A stretch of 46,323 nucleotides of DNA, taken from assembly GCA_016935435.1 (NCBI GenBank), contig JAFGQZ010000105.1:1-46323 (forward strand), in the 5' to 3' direction. A model generated the notes under the pieces. It did not search any database. It was not told the DNA's origin and saw nothing but the letters and a program-made list of their open reading frames with translations. The position numbers and the translations under genes were made by a program. Origin of the DNA: Bacteroidales bacterium. GTDB lineage: Bacteria; Bacteroidota; Bacteroidia; Bacteroidales; UBA10428. Of this stretch, positions 10,549-18,266 are shown in pieces. How positions within the stretch are numbered: position 1 is the first letter of the stretch; every line of letters begins with the position of its first letter.

Positions 10549-10556
10549 TACCTTTT
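10549..10556 (+). promoter_or_regulatory. Possible -7 element for sucA
   Basis: TACCTTTT matches seven of eight positions of the Bacteroidota -7 consensus TAnnTTTG and lies 43 bp before the sucA ATG. No convincing -33 element is seen at the proper distance. Just upstream, TTGTTT and AAACAA (10533-10545) form a small inverted repeat. Confidence 0.3.
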
Positions 10557-10599
10557 TAGGGTTTTAATTATCGGCATTTACCAATAAATAGTTTAACCT

Positions 10600-13404
10600 A
10601 TGGGCAAATTCGATTTTTTGCATTCTGCTTCGCCCGGTGCAATTGAACATTTGTACCGGCAATACCTCGAAAGCCCCGAAAACGTTGGCCACGAATGGCA
10701 GTTTTTTTTTCGGGGGTTTGAATTTGCCCGGCAAAACTATACAGAAAATACCCATCCTGAAATCGACAAAGAATTTAAAGTACTCGAATATATTACAGCT
10801 TTCCGCCGGCGTGGGCACCTGTTTACCCAAACAAACCCTGTGCGCACGAGGCGAAAATATTTCCCGACACTGGAACCGGAAAACTTTGGCCTGCACCAAA
10901 ACGACTTAGGCACCATCTTCCAGGCCGGAAAAGAAATTGGCATAGGCCCGGCAACCCTTAAAGAAATATCGGATCACCTGCACGAAACCTATTGCAGTTC
11001 TGTTGGCGCAGAGTATTTGTTTATCCGTGATCCGGAAAAATTGCAATGGCTCCAGCAAAATATGGAAAACTCGAAAAATAAAACCCTGTTTTCTGCTGGG
11101 GAAAAACAAAACTTTTATACCCTGTTGAACCTTGCCTGTGGTTTCGAGCAGTTTATACATAAAAAATTTGTCGGGCAGAAACGTTTTTCACTCGAAGGCT
11201 CCGAAACGCTTATTCCAGCCTTACACTATATTTTGCTTAAAGGCTCCGAAGCAGGGATTAATGAATTTATCCTGGGCATGGCGCATCGCGGAAGGTTGAA
11301 TGTATTATCGAATATTCTCAGAAAACCTTACGAAAATATTTTTCACGAGTTTGTTGCCGAAGCTTATGAGGAAACAATAGCCCTTGGCGACGTAAAATAT
11401 CATCTGGGCTATAGCAATTCCATAACCATGGAAAACAACAGGAAAGTTGAAATACACCTGGCCCCCAATCCTTCGCACCTCGAAGCTGTTTCGCCAGTTA
11501 TACAAGGACTTGCTAAAGCAATTACCGAATACAAATACAAGGGCAGCCAATCGAAGGTGCTGCCTGTGCTTATTCACGGTGATGCAGCAATTGCCGGTCA
11601 AGGGGTTGTTTACGAAGTTGCCCAGATGATGGGGCTCGAAGGATATGGAAACGGGGGCACTGTTCACATAGTTATTAATAACCAGGTGGGTTTTACCACC
11701 AATTACCTCGATGCCCGCAGCAGTACTTATTGTACCGATATCGGAAAGGTTACCAAATGTCCGGTTTTTCACATTAACGGCGACGATGTTGAAGCCATTG
11801 TGCATACAGTAAAACTGGCCTTAGAATACCGACAAAAATTCCAATCCGACGTATATATCGATATACTTTCGTACCGCAGGTATGGCCATAACGAGGGCGA
11901 TGAACCACGCTATTCGCAACCTACCCTCTACAGGCAAATTGCCAGTCATCCAAACCCCCGCGATATATATGGAAGGAAACTTGTTGCCGAGGGTGTTCTT
12001 TCCGGCACGGATTTAGATGAAATAAAAAACAGGTTTGAAAACCTATTGGAAAAAGAACTTGAAAAATCTAAAAACCATAAAAAAGTAATTATCCAAAGGT
12101 TCATGGGGCATATCTGGAAAAATTTTAAATATGCCACAAGAAGCGATTTCGAAAAAAACTGGGCTCCTCCGGTAATAAAAGATTTTTTGCTCGAAACCGG
12201 AGGAAAAATATGTACATTGCCCGATAATACTGCTTTTATTAACAAAACAGTAAAACTTTTGGATGAACGCCGGAAAATGCTTGAAACCGGTAAAACCGAC
12301 TGGGCCCTGGCCGAGCTCCTGGCTTATGGGACCTTGCTTCAGGAAGGCCACCCGGTTCGCATTAGCGGACAGGATTCTATACGCGGCACTTTTGCCCACA
12401 GACATGCCGAACATGTTATTGAAGACACCGACAAAAAATATTCACCACTCAGACAATTGTCGGAAAGCCAGGCAGCTTTCTCGGTTTATAACTCACCTCT
12501 TAACGAATATGGCGTTCTGGGATTTGAATATGGCTATGCCCTGGCCAATCCGGACGGGTTGACAATATGGGAGGCCCAGTTCGGCGATTTCCATAACGTA
12601 GCACAGGTTATAATAGACCAGTATATATCGTCGGCAGAAGAAAAGTGGGGCTTGTCGAACGGGCTTGTTTTGTTCCTGCCCCACGGTTTTGAAGGCCAGG
12701 GCCCCGAGCATTCCAGTGCACGTATCGAAAGGTTTTTATCCCTGGCTGCCGGTAATAATATGCATATTGTTAACCCTTCCACTCCTGCAAATATGTTCCA
12801 CCTTTTGCGCGAACAAGTGTACAGGCCTTTTAAAGTGCCCCTGGTTGTTTTTACACCAAAAAGCCTTTTGCGCCACCCCAAATGCACCAGTTCTCTTGCC
12901 GAGCTGGCAACAGGGGGTTTCTGCGATGTAATCGACGACGACATGGTTGATGTCGAACAAGTAACAAGAATTGTGTTCTGCTCAGGAAAAATATATTACG
13001 ACCTGCTGGAAGAAAAGCAAAAACATAAGGCTTTCGACATTGCCCTGATCCGTGTTGAGCAGCTGCATCCCTTTCCAATAAAAAAAATCGAAAAGATAAT
13101 TGGTAAATATACTAACTCGCTCCTGAATTTATGGGTACAGGAAGAGCCCATAAATATGGGGGCCTGGCGACATGTGCACCACGAATTTGGGAATATTGAT
13201 ATACGCCCGATAGGCCGTCAGGCAAGCGGAAGCCCTGCAACAGGCCTTTTCAGGATACACCAGCTTCAACAAAAGGAAATTATCGGAAAAGTATTCAGGG
13301 AATGTACCTGCGAACTAAAGCGTACCTATTGCGGCTTACAATGTAACAATGGCGCCCAAAGGGAAAAAATTTTAAAGGAATATGCGTATTTTATGAATAA
13401 ATAG
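10600..13404 (+). CDS. sucA: 2-oxoglutarate dehydrogenase E1 component
   Basis: Thiamine-diphosphate-dependent E1 of the 2-oxoglutarate dehydrogenase complex. It decarboxylates 2-oxoglutarate and transfers the succinyl group to the lipoyl arm of E2 in the TCA cycle. The 934-residue length fits the family. Visible motifs, in order: the N-terminal segment IEHLYRQYLESPENV, GMAHRGRLNVL near 227, SHLEAVSPVIQG near 291, the ThDP/metal-binding GDAAIAGQGVVYE near 326, YRRYGHNEGDEP near 425, GQDSIRGTFAHRHA near 590, EAQFGDFHN near 657, PHGFEGQGPEHSSAR near 693, and QEEPINMGAW near the C-terminus. It is read from ATG 10600. The matching E2 gene, sucB, is not next to it but 9 kb downstream, beyond the aromatic cluster. 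The last base of its TAG stop is the first base of a heptad repeat array. No E3 gene lies in the window. Confidence 0.97.
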   Translation: MGKFDFLHSASPGAIEHLYRQYLESPENVGHEWQFFFRGFEFARQNYTENTHPEIDKEFKVLEYITAFRRRGHLFTQTNPVRTRRKYFPTLEPENFGLHQNDLGTIFQAGKEIGIGPATLKEISDHLHETYCSSVGAEYLFIRDPEKLQWLQQNMENSKNKTLFSAGEKQNFYTLLNLACGFEQFIHKKFVGQKRFSLEGSETLIPALHYILLKGSEAGINEFILGMAHRGRLNVLSNILRKPYENIFHEFVAEAYEETIALGDVKYHLGYSNSITMENNRKVEIHLAPNPSHLEAVSPVIQGLAKAITEYKYKGSQSKVLPVLIHGDAAIAGQGVVYEVAQMMGLEGYGNGGTVHIVINNQVGFTTNYLDARSSTYCTDIGKVTKCPVFHINGDDVEAIVHTVKLALEYRQKFQSDVYIDILSYRRYGHNEGDEPRYSQPTLYRQIASHPNPRDIYGRKLVAEGVLSGTDLDEIKNRFENLLEKELEKSKNHKKVIIQRFMGHIWKNFKYATRSDFEKNWAPPVIKDFLLETGGKICTLPDNTAFINKTVKLLDERRKMLETGKTDWALAELLAYGTLLQEGHPVRISGQDSIRGTFAHRHAEHVIEDTDKKYSPLRQLSESQAAFSVYNSPLNEYGVLGFEYGYALANPDGLTIWEAQFGDFHNVAQVIIDQYISSAEEKWGLSNGLVLFLPHGFEGQGPEHSSARIERFLSLAAGNNMHIVNPSTPANMFHLLREQVYRPFKVPLVVFTPKSLLRHPKCTSSLAELATGGFCDVIDDDMVDVEQVTRIVFCSGKIYYDLLEEKQKHKAFDIALIRVEQLHPFPIKKIEKIIGKYTNSLLNLWVQEEPINMGAWRHVHHEFGNIDIRPIGRQASGSPATGLFRIHQLQQKEIIGKVFRECTCELKRTYCGLQCNNGAQREKILKEYAYFMNK

Positions 13405-13452
13405 TTCAAGGTTCAAAGTTCAAGGTTCAAAGTTCAAGGTTCAAGGTTCGAA
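13404..13452. repeat. Heptad tandem array GTTCAA(A/G), seven units
   Basis: Seven head-to-tail 7-bp units: GTTCAAG, GTTCAAA, GTTCAAG, GTTCAAA, GTTCAAG, GTTCAAG and a degenerate GTTCGAA. The first G is also the last base of the sucA stop codon TAG. Confidence 0.9.
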
Positions 13453-13469
13453 TTTTTTTTTAGTGGATG

Positions 13470-13539
13470 GTGAACGGTAAACAGCAAATAGTGAACAGTG
13501 AACGGTGAACGGTGAACGGTGAACGGTGAACAGTAAAAG
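13470..13539. repeat. Heptad tandem array GTGAAC(G/A), ten units
   Basis: Ten 7-bp units in perfect phase. Five are GTGAACG, including a central run of four (13498-13525), and two are GTGAACA. The remaining three are the variants GTAAACA, GCAAATA and GTAAAAG. The variable outer units and uniform inner units are what slippage or unequal exchange would produce. Confidence 0.85.
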
Positions 13540-13629
13540 TACGTTTCATTTCTTTCATTCTCTTAATTCCTTCATTAACCTTACCCCTCCCATTCTTTTC
13601 AAAGCTGCATAATAACCGAACAAGTTTCT

Positions 13630-13637
13630 TAAATTTG
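13630..13637 (+). promoter_or_regulatory. Exact Bacteroidota -7 promoter element
   Basis: TAAATTTG matches TAnnTTTG exactly and lies 13 bp before the ABC-F start codon, which would give a very short leader. No clear -33 TTG is seen at the expected spacing, so the promoter rests on the -7 box alone. Confidence 0.45.
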
Positions 13638-13650
13638 CAGAAAAAATTTT

Positions 13651-15516
13651 ATGCCGGCAGTTGTTGAAGTAAAAAATCTTTCGAAATCGATTGGGGAGTT
13701 AAATTTGTTCAGCGATTTAAACTTTTCGCTGGAACTAGGGACAAAAACCGGACTGATAGCAAAAAACGGTATTGGTAAAACCACCCTTCTAAACATACTG
13801 GCCGGAAACGAAGACTACAACAGTGGCACAATAAAATTCCTTACAGGCTATAAAGTTGGATATTTGCCCCAGGAACCTTGTATTAATGATGAAAGTAATA
13901 TACTTAATGCCATTTTTCATTCCGAAAACCCAACCCTTAACCTGATAAAAGAATATGAATCGGCCCTTGAATCAAACAATACAGGGTTAATTGAAAAGTT
14001 AACTTTGCAAATCGATAACCTGAAAGCCTGGGACTTTGAAACCAAAGTAAGACAAATTCTCTCCCAGCTGGGCATACACGATTTAAACCATAGCGTTAAA
14101 GAGTTGTCGGGCGGACAAAAAAAGCGTGTTGCGCTTGCATCTGTATTGGTTGAAAACCCCGATATTTTAATACTCGATGAGCCCACTAACCACCTTGACA
14201 TTCATGCCATATCGTGGCTCGAAGAATTCCTAAAACGCTCTTCGGTTACTTTGCTAATGGTAACCCACGATAGATATTTTCTTGACAGGGTATGCAACGA
14301 GATTTTCGAACTCGACAATTTTACGATGTACGCATATAAGGGCAATTACAGCTATTTCCTCGAGAAAAGGCTGGAGCGTATCGAACTTAAACAAAAAGAG
14401 ATCGACAAGGCCGAAAACCAGTTAAGAAAGGAAGAAGAATGGATGCGCAGGATGCCAAAAGCACGTGGCACAAAAGCAAAATATCGCATCGAAAATTTTT
14501 ATGGATTAAAAGATATAGCCTCGCAAAAAACCCGCGACGATAAAGTAAAAATTAATATTGCCGGAAACAGGCTGGGCAGCAAAATACTCGTTGCTTCAAA
14601 AATAAATTTCTCATGGTCGGGGGTAAAATTTCTCGACGATTTTTCTTATACGTTTTCGCGTTACGAAAAAATTGGGATACTTGGAGAAAACGGATGCGGC
14701 AAATCAACATTTCTTGAACTGCTAACCGGAAAACTCAACCCGGAAACCGGAAAACTGGAAACCGGCGAAACCATAAAATTTGGTTATTATCGCCAGCAGG
14801 GCATAATGTTCGACGAAAAAATGAGGGTTATTGATGCAGTAACAGAAGTTGCAGAAACCATTACACTTGGCGACGGAAAAGTAATAACTGCCATGCAATT
14901 TCTGAACCAGTTTTTATTCCCGCCAGCACGCCAGCACGATTATATTTACAAACTAAGCGGCGGGGAAAAACGACGTTTGTACCTCTGCACCATTCTTATG
15001 CAAAACCCAAATTTCCTGATTCTCGATGAACCCACAAACGATTTAGACATTGCAACCCTGGAAGTGTTGGAGGATTACCTGCACGGTTTTCCGGGATGTG
15101 TGCTGGTTGTATCGCACGACAGGTATTTCCTCGATGAAGTTGTTGAACATGTATTTATTTTCGAAGGAAAAGGGAAAATAAAAGATTTTCCGGGAAACTA
15201 CACCCAGTATTACGACTGGAAGCTTCAAAACGAAAAAGAAAAACAACAAAAGAAACAGCCAGAAAAAAAAGAGAAACCAAAATACCAGGCCGATCAGAAA
15301 AAACTATCCTTCAAAGAAAAATTTGAGTACGATCAACTCTCGGTGGAAATAGAAAAACTTGAAAAAGAAAAGACAGAACTTGAAAACCTTCTTAGTTCTG
15401 GTAGCCTTAACGACAGTTTATTACTGGAAAAATCAAAACATATCGGGGAACTTATTGGCATAATCGAAGAAAAAACCAACCGATGGCTTGAACTTGCAGA
15501 AAAAGCTGGTGAATAA
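13651..15516 (+). CDS. ABC-F family ATPase, Uup-like
   Basis: This 621-residue soluble protein has two ABC ATPase domains and no membrane segments, as in the ribosome-associated ABC-F family. Domain 1: Walker A AKNGIGKTT near 38 (the first glycine of the usual GxxxxGK is Ala), signature LSGGQKKR near 152, Walker B ILILDEPTNHLD near 170. An inter-domain linker with charged helices follows (about 245-310). Domain 2: GENGCGKST near 345, LSGGEKRR near 435, FLILDEPTNDLD near 454. A Lys/Glu-rich coiled coil ends the protein (about 525-621), which favours Uup over EttA. Such proteins act on translating ribosomes; the Uup-like group is also linked to DNA repair phenotypes. ATG at 13651 directly follows a promoter-like box. 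It lies between composite element copy 1 and the phosphatase gene. Confidence 0.9.
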   Translation: MPAVVEVKNLSKSIGELNLFSDLNFSLELGTKTGLIAKNGIGKTTLLNILAGNEDYNSGTIKFLTGYKVGYLPQEPCINDESNILNAIFHSENPTLNLIKEYESALESNNTGLIEKLTLQIDNLKAWDFETKVRQILSQLGIHDLNHSVKELSGGQKKRVALASVLVENPDILILDEPTNHLDIHAISWLEEFLKRSSVTLLMVTHDRYFLDRVCNEIFELDNFTMYAYKGNYSYFLEKRLERIELKQKEIDKAENQLRKEEEWMRRMPKARGTKAKYRIENFYGLKDIASQKTRDDKVKINIAGNRLGSKILVASKINFSWSGVKFLDDFSYTFSRYEKIGILGENGCGKSTFLELLTGKLNPETGKLETGETIKFGYYRQQGIMFDEKMRVIDAVTEVAETITLGDGKVITAMQFLNQFLFPPARQHDYIYKLSGGEKRRLYLCTILMQNPNFLILDEPTNDLDIATLEVLEDYLHGFPGCVLVVSHDRYFLDEVVEHVFIFEGKGKIKDFPGNYTQYYDWKLQNEKEKQQKKQPEKKEKPKYQADQKKLSFKEKFEYDQLSVEIEKLEKEKTELENLLSSGSLNDSLLLEKSKHIGELIGIIEEKTNRWLELAEKAGE

Positions 15517-15661
15517 TTCTTATTGGTTATTAATGGCTTTGTAAATAAAACCAGGGCCCGTTTATAAAATACTCAATAATTCTGTAACAAATAGAAAAAA
15601 ACACCGAAAAAATTATAGCTTTAATGCATTAATCGATATTTATCGGCAATACTAAAATTTA

Positions 15662-17143
15662 ATGGATACAACCAGGTTTGGCCTTACATTTTGGGGTTTG
15701 TTCCGCAACCACGAAACGGAAAAAGAATATATTCAAAAAATTGTTCCCGATGTTTTAGCCCACAATAGCACTACTATTTTAGTTGCCGGCCTGGGATACT
15801 GGGCCGTTTCGGCAGCCGATTTTGCCAAACTGGGTTTGTCGGCAGGCTTTTACCAATCGGTGCTGGCACGAACAATTTTTCTTGCCTTGTGCCTGTTTTC
15901 GTATTTTTTAATAAAGCGAATAGGCACGTATAAGGCCACGGTTACCCTGGCATCAGTAATTACCCTTTGCAGCAGTGTTTTAATAATAACCGTTATTTAT
16001 ATACTCAACCCCGACAAAACAATCGACACCATCGATCAGATAACTGTGCCGGTTGTTACACTTCTTATTTATACATTTATGCAAATACCATTACTGTTGT
16101 TGTTTGTTAACGGACTAATGGTTACTGTTTTATATATATTGCTTATTATATTGTTCATGAAAGACACTGCCGATACAACAATAAATATTGTAGCTATACT
16201 GGTAGTAATCAACTTTATGGGCGTATATTTCAACCGGTTTTTAAATTCATCGCGCAGGCGAGAGTATGCAAACCAGGCAACCATAGAATACCTCAATGAC
16301 GACCTCAGACAGGAAATTGAAGAAAGAAAAACCACACAACAAAACCTCGAAAATGCCCTGGAGCAAATAACCGACAGCATAAAATATGCCCAAAAGATAC
16401 AGTTTGCCCTGCTCCCGTCAGAAACAATACTACAACAGAATTTTAAAGAAAGTACCATTTTGTTCCAACCCAGAAATATAGTAAGCGGCGATTTTTACTG
16501 GGTGCATAAAATAGAAGAAAAAATTATTGTTGCCGTTGCCGATTGCACCGGGCATGGCATTCCGGGGGCCTTTATGAGCGTACTGGGCATCTCGCTGCTG
16601 AACGATATAACCAGAAGTTCGGCCTGCGATAACGATAAACCGGTTTCGGCAAGCACTATACTCGATAAACTTCGGGAGTTGGTAATAAATTCGCTCAACA
16701 AAGGAGGTGAAGATACCGACAGGCGCGACGGCATGGATATTTCGCTAATTATCATCGACAAACAAAATAAAACAATTAGGTTTTCGGGTGCCTACAACCC
16801 TTTATGGCTCATACGGGAACAAGACGGAAAACCAATACTAAGCGAATACATAGGCGACAGGATGCCTATTGGCATTCACACAAAAAAAGCCTCCCCTTTT
16901 ACCGAAAAAGTCATCCCTTATGAGAACAACGATATTGTTTATCTCTTTACCGATGGATATAAAGACCAGTTCGGGGGAACAGAAGGAAAAAAAATACTTT
17001 CGAAGCAATTCAGGGAAATTCTGTTTTCGGTATATAACAAACCATTGGAATTACAGCGTACTGTGCTCGTTGAAAGATTCGATGCCTGGAAAGGAAATTA
17101 TGGCCAGGTTGATGACGTGTTGGTAATGGCCCTTAAACTTTAG
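15662..17143 (+). CDS. Membrane-anchored SpoIIE/RsbU-type PP2C phosphatase
   Basis: This 493-residue protein has an N-terminal membrane domain with about six hydrophobic helices (about 40-190), a coiled-coil linker (about 205-255, DLRQEIEERKTTQQNLENAL), and a C-terminal SpoIIE-type PP2C domain. The metal-binding and catalytic motifs are present: SGDFYW near 274, VADCTGHGIPGAFMSVLG near 292, GMDISL near 356, FSGAYNPLW near 373 and YLFTDGYKDQFGG near 426. Enzymes of this kind dephosphorylate anti-sigma-factor antagonists or other phosphoproteins in response to a signal sensed by the membrane part. No partner kinase or antagonist lies next to it, so its target is unknown. The ATG at 15662 follows an A/T-rich stretch. 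The stop is 70 bp before the pheA promoter box, and a T-rich run follows it without a clear hairpin. Confidence 0.88.
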   Translation: MDTTRFGLTFWGLFRNHETEKEYIQKIVPDVLAHNSTTILVAGLGYWAVSAADFAKLGLSAGFYQSVLARTIFLALCLFSYFLIKRIGTYKATVTLASVITLCSSVLIITVIYILNPDKTIDTIDQITVPVVTLLIYTFMQIPLLLLFVNGLMVTVLYILLIILFMKDTADTTINIVAILVVINFMGVYFNRFLNSSRRREYANQATIEYLNDDLRQEIEERKTTQQNLENALEQITDSIKYAQKIQFALLPSETILQQNFKESTILFQPRNIVSGDFYWVHKIEEKIIVAVADCTGHGIPGAFMSVLGISLLNDITRSSACDNDKPVSASTILDKLRELVINSLNKGGEDTDRRDGMDISLIIIDKQNKTIRFSGAYNPLWLIREQDGKPILSEYIGDRMPIGIHTKKASPFTEKVIPYENNDIVYLFTDGYKDQFGGTEGKKILSKQFREILFSVYNKPLELQRTVLVERFDAWKGNYGQVDDVLVMALKL

Positions 17144-17213
17144 CTTGTTTACTTTTTTTTTATAAGAACTAAAAATAATGGGCATAATTAAATCTCTTAT
17201 GTAAAAAAGATTA

Positions 17214-17221
17214 TATATTTG
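17214..17221 (+). promoter_or_regulatory. -7 element of the pheA leader promoter
   Basis: TATATTTG is an exact match to TAnnTTTG. It lies 23 bp before the leader-peptide ATG, so transcription would start around 17226-17230 and give a leader RNA of about 160 nt before pheA. No obvious -33 TTTG is seen, which is common for weak or divergent promoters in this phylum. Confidence 0.65.
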
Positions 17222-17244
17222 CACCCATAAACACAATACAAGAC

Positions 17245-17304
17245 ATGAAAAACACTTATACTTTTAGCTTTTTCTTCTTTTATTTCTTCTTTTTTAAAAG
17301 ATGA
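17245..17304 (+). CDS. Phenylalanine-rich leader peptide of the pheA attenuator
   Basis: This 19-codon frame encodes MKNTYTFSFFFFYFFFFKR and ends in TGA at 17302-17304. Nine of its 19 codons are Phe (five TTT, four TTC) and two are Tyr; two blocks of four Phe flank one Tyr. That is the design of the enterobacterial pheL leader, whose product is a Phe-rich peptide without function except to report charged tRNA-Phe. The start region is A-rich, as usual in Bacteroidota. The stop codon is followed after one base by the proposed antiterminator strand (17306-17314), so a ribosome resting on the stop codon would cover it. Too short for most gene finders, but codon content, position before prephenate dehydratase and the hairpins downstream all agree. 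Confidence 0.9.
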   Translation: MKNTYTFSFFFFYFFFFKR

Positions 17305-17351
17305 AGGGGCTTTTCTGTATATGAGTGAAAAATATTCATCGAAAAAGTCCC
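17296..17351 (+). promoter_or_regulatory. Antiterminator and protector structures of the Phe attenuator
   Basis: Strand 2 is GGGGCTTTT (17306-17314). It can pair with AAAAGTCCC (17343-17351), which is the left arm of the terminator, giving nine pairs with one G-U. Pairing would destroy the terminator. A competing stem, GATGAA (17300-17305) with TTCATC (17335-17340), can coexist with the terminator and would hold strand 2 in its loop. A small AAAAG/CTTTT hairpin (17296-17300 with 17310-17314) is also possible. Proposed logic: a ribosome stalled on Phe codons leaves strand 2 free and transcription continues; a ribosome that reaches the TGA covers strand 2 and the terminator forms. The pairings are read from the sequence; the behaviour is inferred from the known pheA/trp attenuation mechanism. 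Confidence 0.8.
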
Positions 17352-17375
17352 GAAAAATTCGGGACTTTTTCTTTT
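17342..17375 (+). terminator. Intrinsic terminator of the pheA attenuator
   Basis: A perfect 13-bp hairpin with arms 17342-17354 and 17358-17370, a GTCCCG core, an AAA loop and the tail TTTTTCTTTT. It lies between the leader peptide and the pheA ATG and not at the end of any gene, so it only makes sense as a conditional terminator. Confidence 0.92.
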
Positions 17376-17387
17376 ATAACCATTACC

Positions 17388-18251
17388 ATGAATACAACAA
17401 CAGAAACCAGGGCAAAAAAAATTGCCATCCAGGGCGGATACGGAGCATTCCACGAGATTGCCGCGCTGCAATATTTTGGTGAATACGACATTGAAATAGT
17501 CCCACGCAACACCTTTAAAGATCTGTTCAGGGCACTCAAGGAAGGCCAGGTCGATTTTGGCATTACCGCCATAGAAAACTCCCTGGCAGGCAGCATATTG
17601 CCAAATTATAACCTATTGCTCGATTCGAACATGAAAATTATTGGCGAAATATACCTGCGCATCAGGCAAAACCTGGTTGCCCTGCCCGGCCAAACCATGG
17701 ACAACATAACCGAAGTTTATTCACACCCTATGGCCATACTTCAATGCCAGGCCTACTTCGACGACTACCCCCAAATAAAACTTATCGACAGTATCGACAC
17801 GGCATTAAGCGCCAAGGAGATAGCCGACAAGAAACAATATGGCATTGCAGCCATTGCTAGCGATTTGGCAGCAAAAAAATACGGGCTTGAAATAGTTGCC
17901 GAGAGTATTGAGACCAATAAACTCAACTACACCCGGTTTTTAATACTCCACGACCGTAACGGAACCCCCTTTAAAGACAAAAATGTCAATAAAGCTTCGC
18001 TGAGCTTTGCCCTTGCCGACCATATCGGTAGCCTGTCAAAAATACTATCGATTTTTAGTTTCCACGAAATTAACCTGACCAAAATACAATCGATGCCAAT
18101 TATTGGCAAAGACTGGGAATATCATTTTTTTATCGATCTTGAAATTACCGATTACGAGCGGTATCAGCATTCGCTAACAGCAATAGCCCCTTTTACAAGC
18201 GGATTGCATATTCTGGGTGAATATTACAAAGGAAAAAAACTTTTAGACTAA
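17388..18251 (+). CDS. pheA: Prephenate dehydratase with ACT domain
   Basis: This 287-residue monofunctional enzyme converts prephenate to phenylpyruvate, the committed step to phenylalanine. The catalytic PDT domain starts with IAIQGGYGAFHEIAA and contains AIENSLAGSI, YSHPMAILQC and the catalytic NYTRFLIL motif near residue 185. The C-terminal ACT domain (about 200-285) has the GSLSKILSIF helix and the IQSMP segment that corresponds to the ESRP Phe-binding motif, so feedback inhibition by Phe is likely. No chorismate mutase domain is present; that activity is on the next gene. The start is ATG 17388, after the terminator. A longer frame from GTG 17325 would put the coding region through the attenuator hairpin and is rejected. 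The next gene follows after 15 bp. Confidence 0.95.
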   Translation: MNTTTETRAKKIAIQGGYGAFHEIAALQYFGEYDIEIVPRNTFKDLFRALKEGQVDFGITAIENSLAGSILPNYNLLLDSNMKIIGEIYLRIRQNLVALPGQTMDNITEVYSHPMAILQCQAYFDDYPQIKLIDSIDTALSAKEIADKKQYGIAAIASDLAAKKYGLEIVAESIETNKLNYTRFLILHDRNGTPFKDKNVNKASLSFALADHIGSLSKILSIFSFHEINLTKIQSMPIIGKDWEYHFFIDLEITDYERYQHSLTAIAPFTSGLHILGEYYKGKKLLD

Positions 18252-18266
18252 ATAAAAACACACAAT

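Larger units (their letters stand above)
13404..13595. repeat. Composite intergenic element, copy 1 (downstream of sucA)
   Basis: Three consecutive parts fill most of the gap between sucA and the ABC-F gene: a 7-unit GTTCAAR heptad array (13404-13452), a 10-unit GTGAACR-like heptad array (13470-13539), and a pyrimidine-rich block opening with TTTCATTTCTTTCATT (13544-13559) and continuing with CCTTCATT (13569-13576). The same three parts in the same order and orientation occur before sucB at 22260-22555. The unit GTGAACG is close to the reverse complement of GTTCAAG (GTTCA is shared), so the two arrays could pair imperfectly in the transcript. Confidence 0.8.

Noticed and set aside
13404-13539. 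CRISPR-like array
   Set aside because: The units are 7 bp, without spacers, and no cas genes are nearby.
17325-17387. N-terminal extension of pheA from GTG 17325
   Set aside because: It would translate through the attenuator hairpin and adds residues without homology; ATG 17388 gives a normal start.
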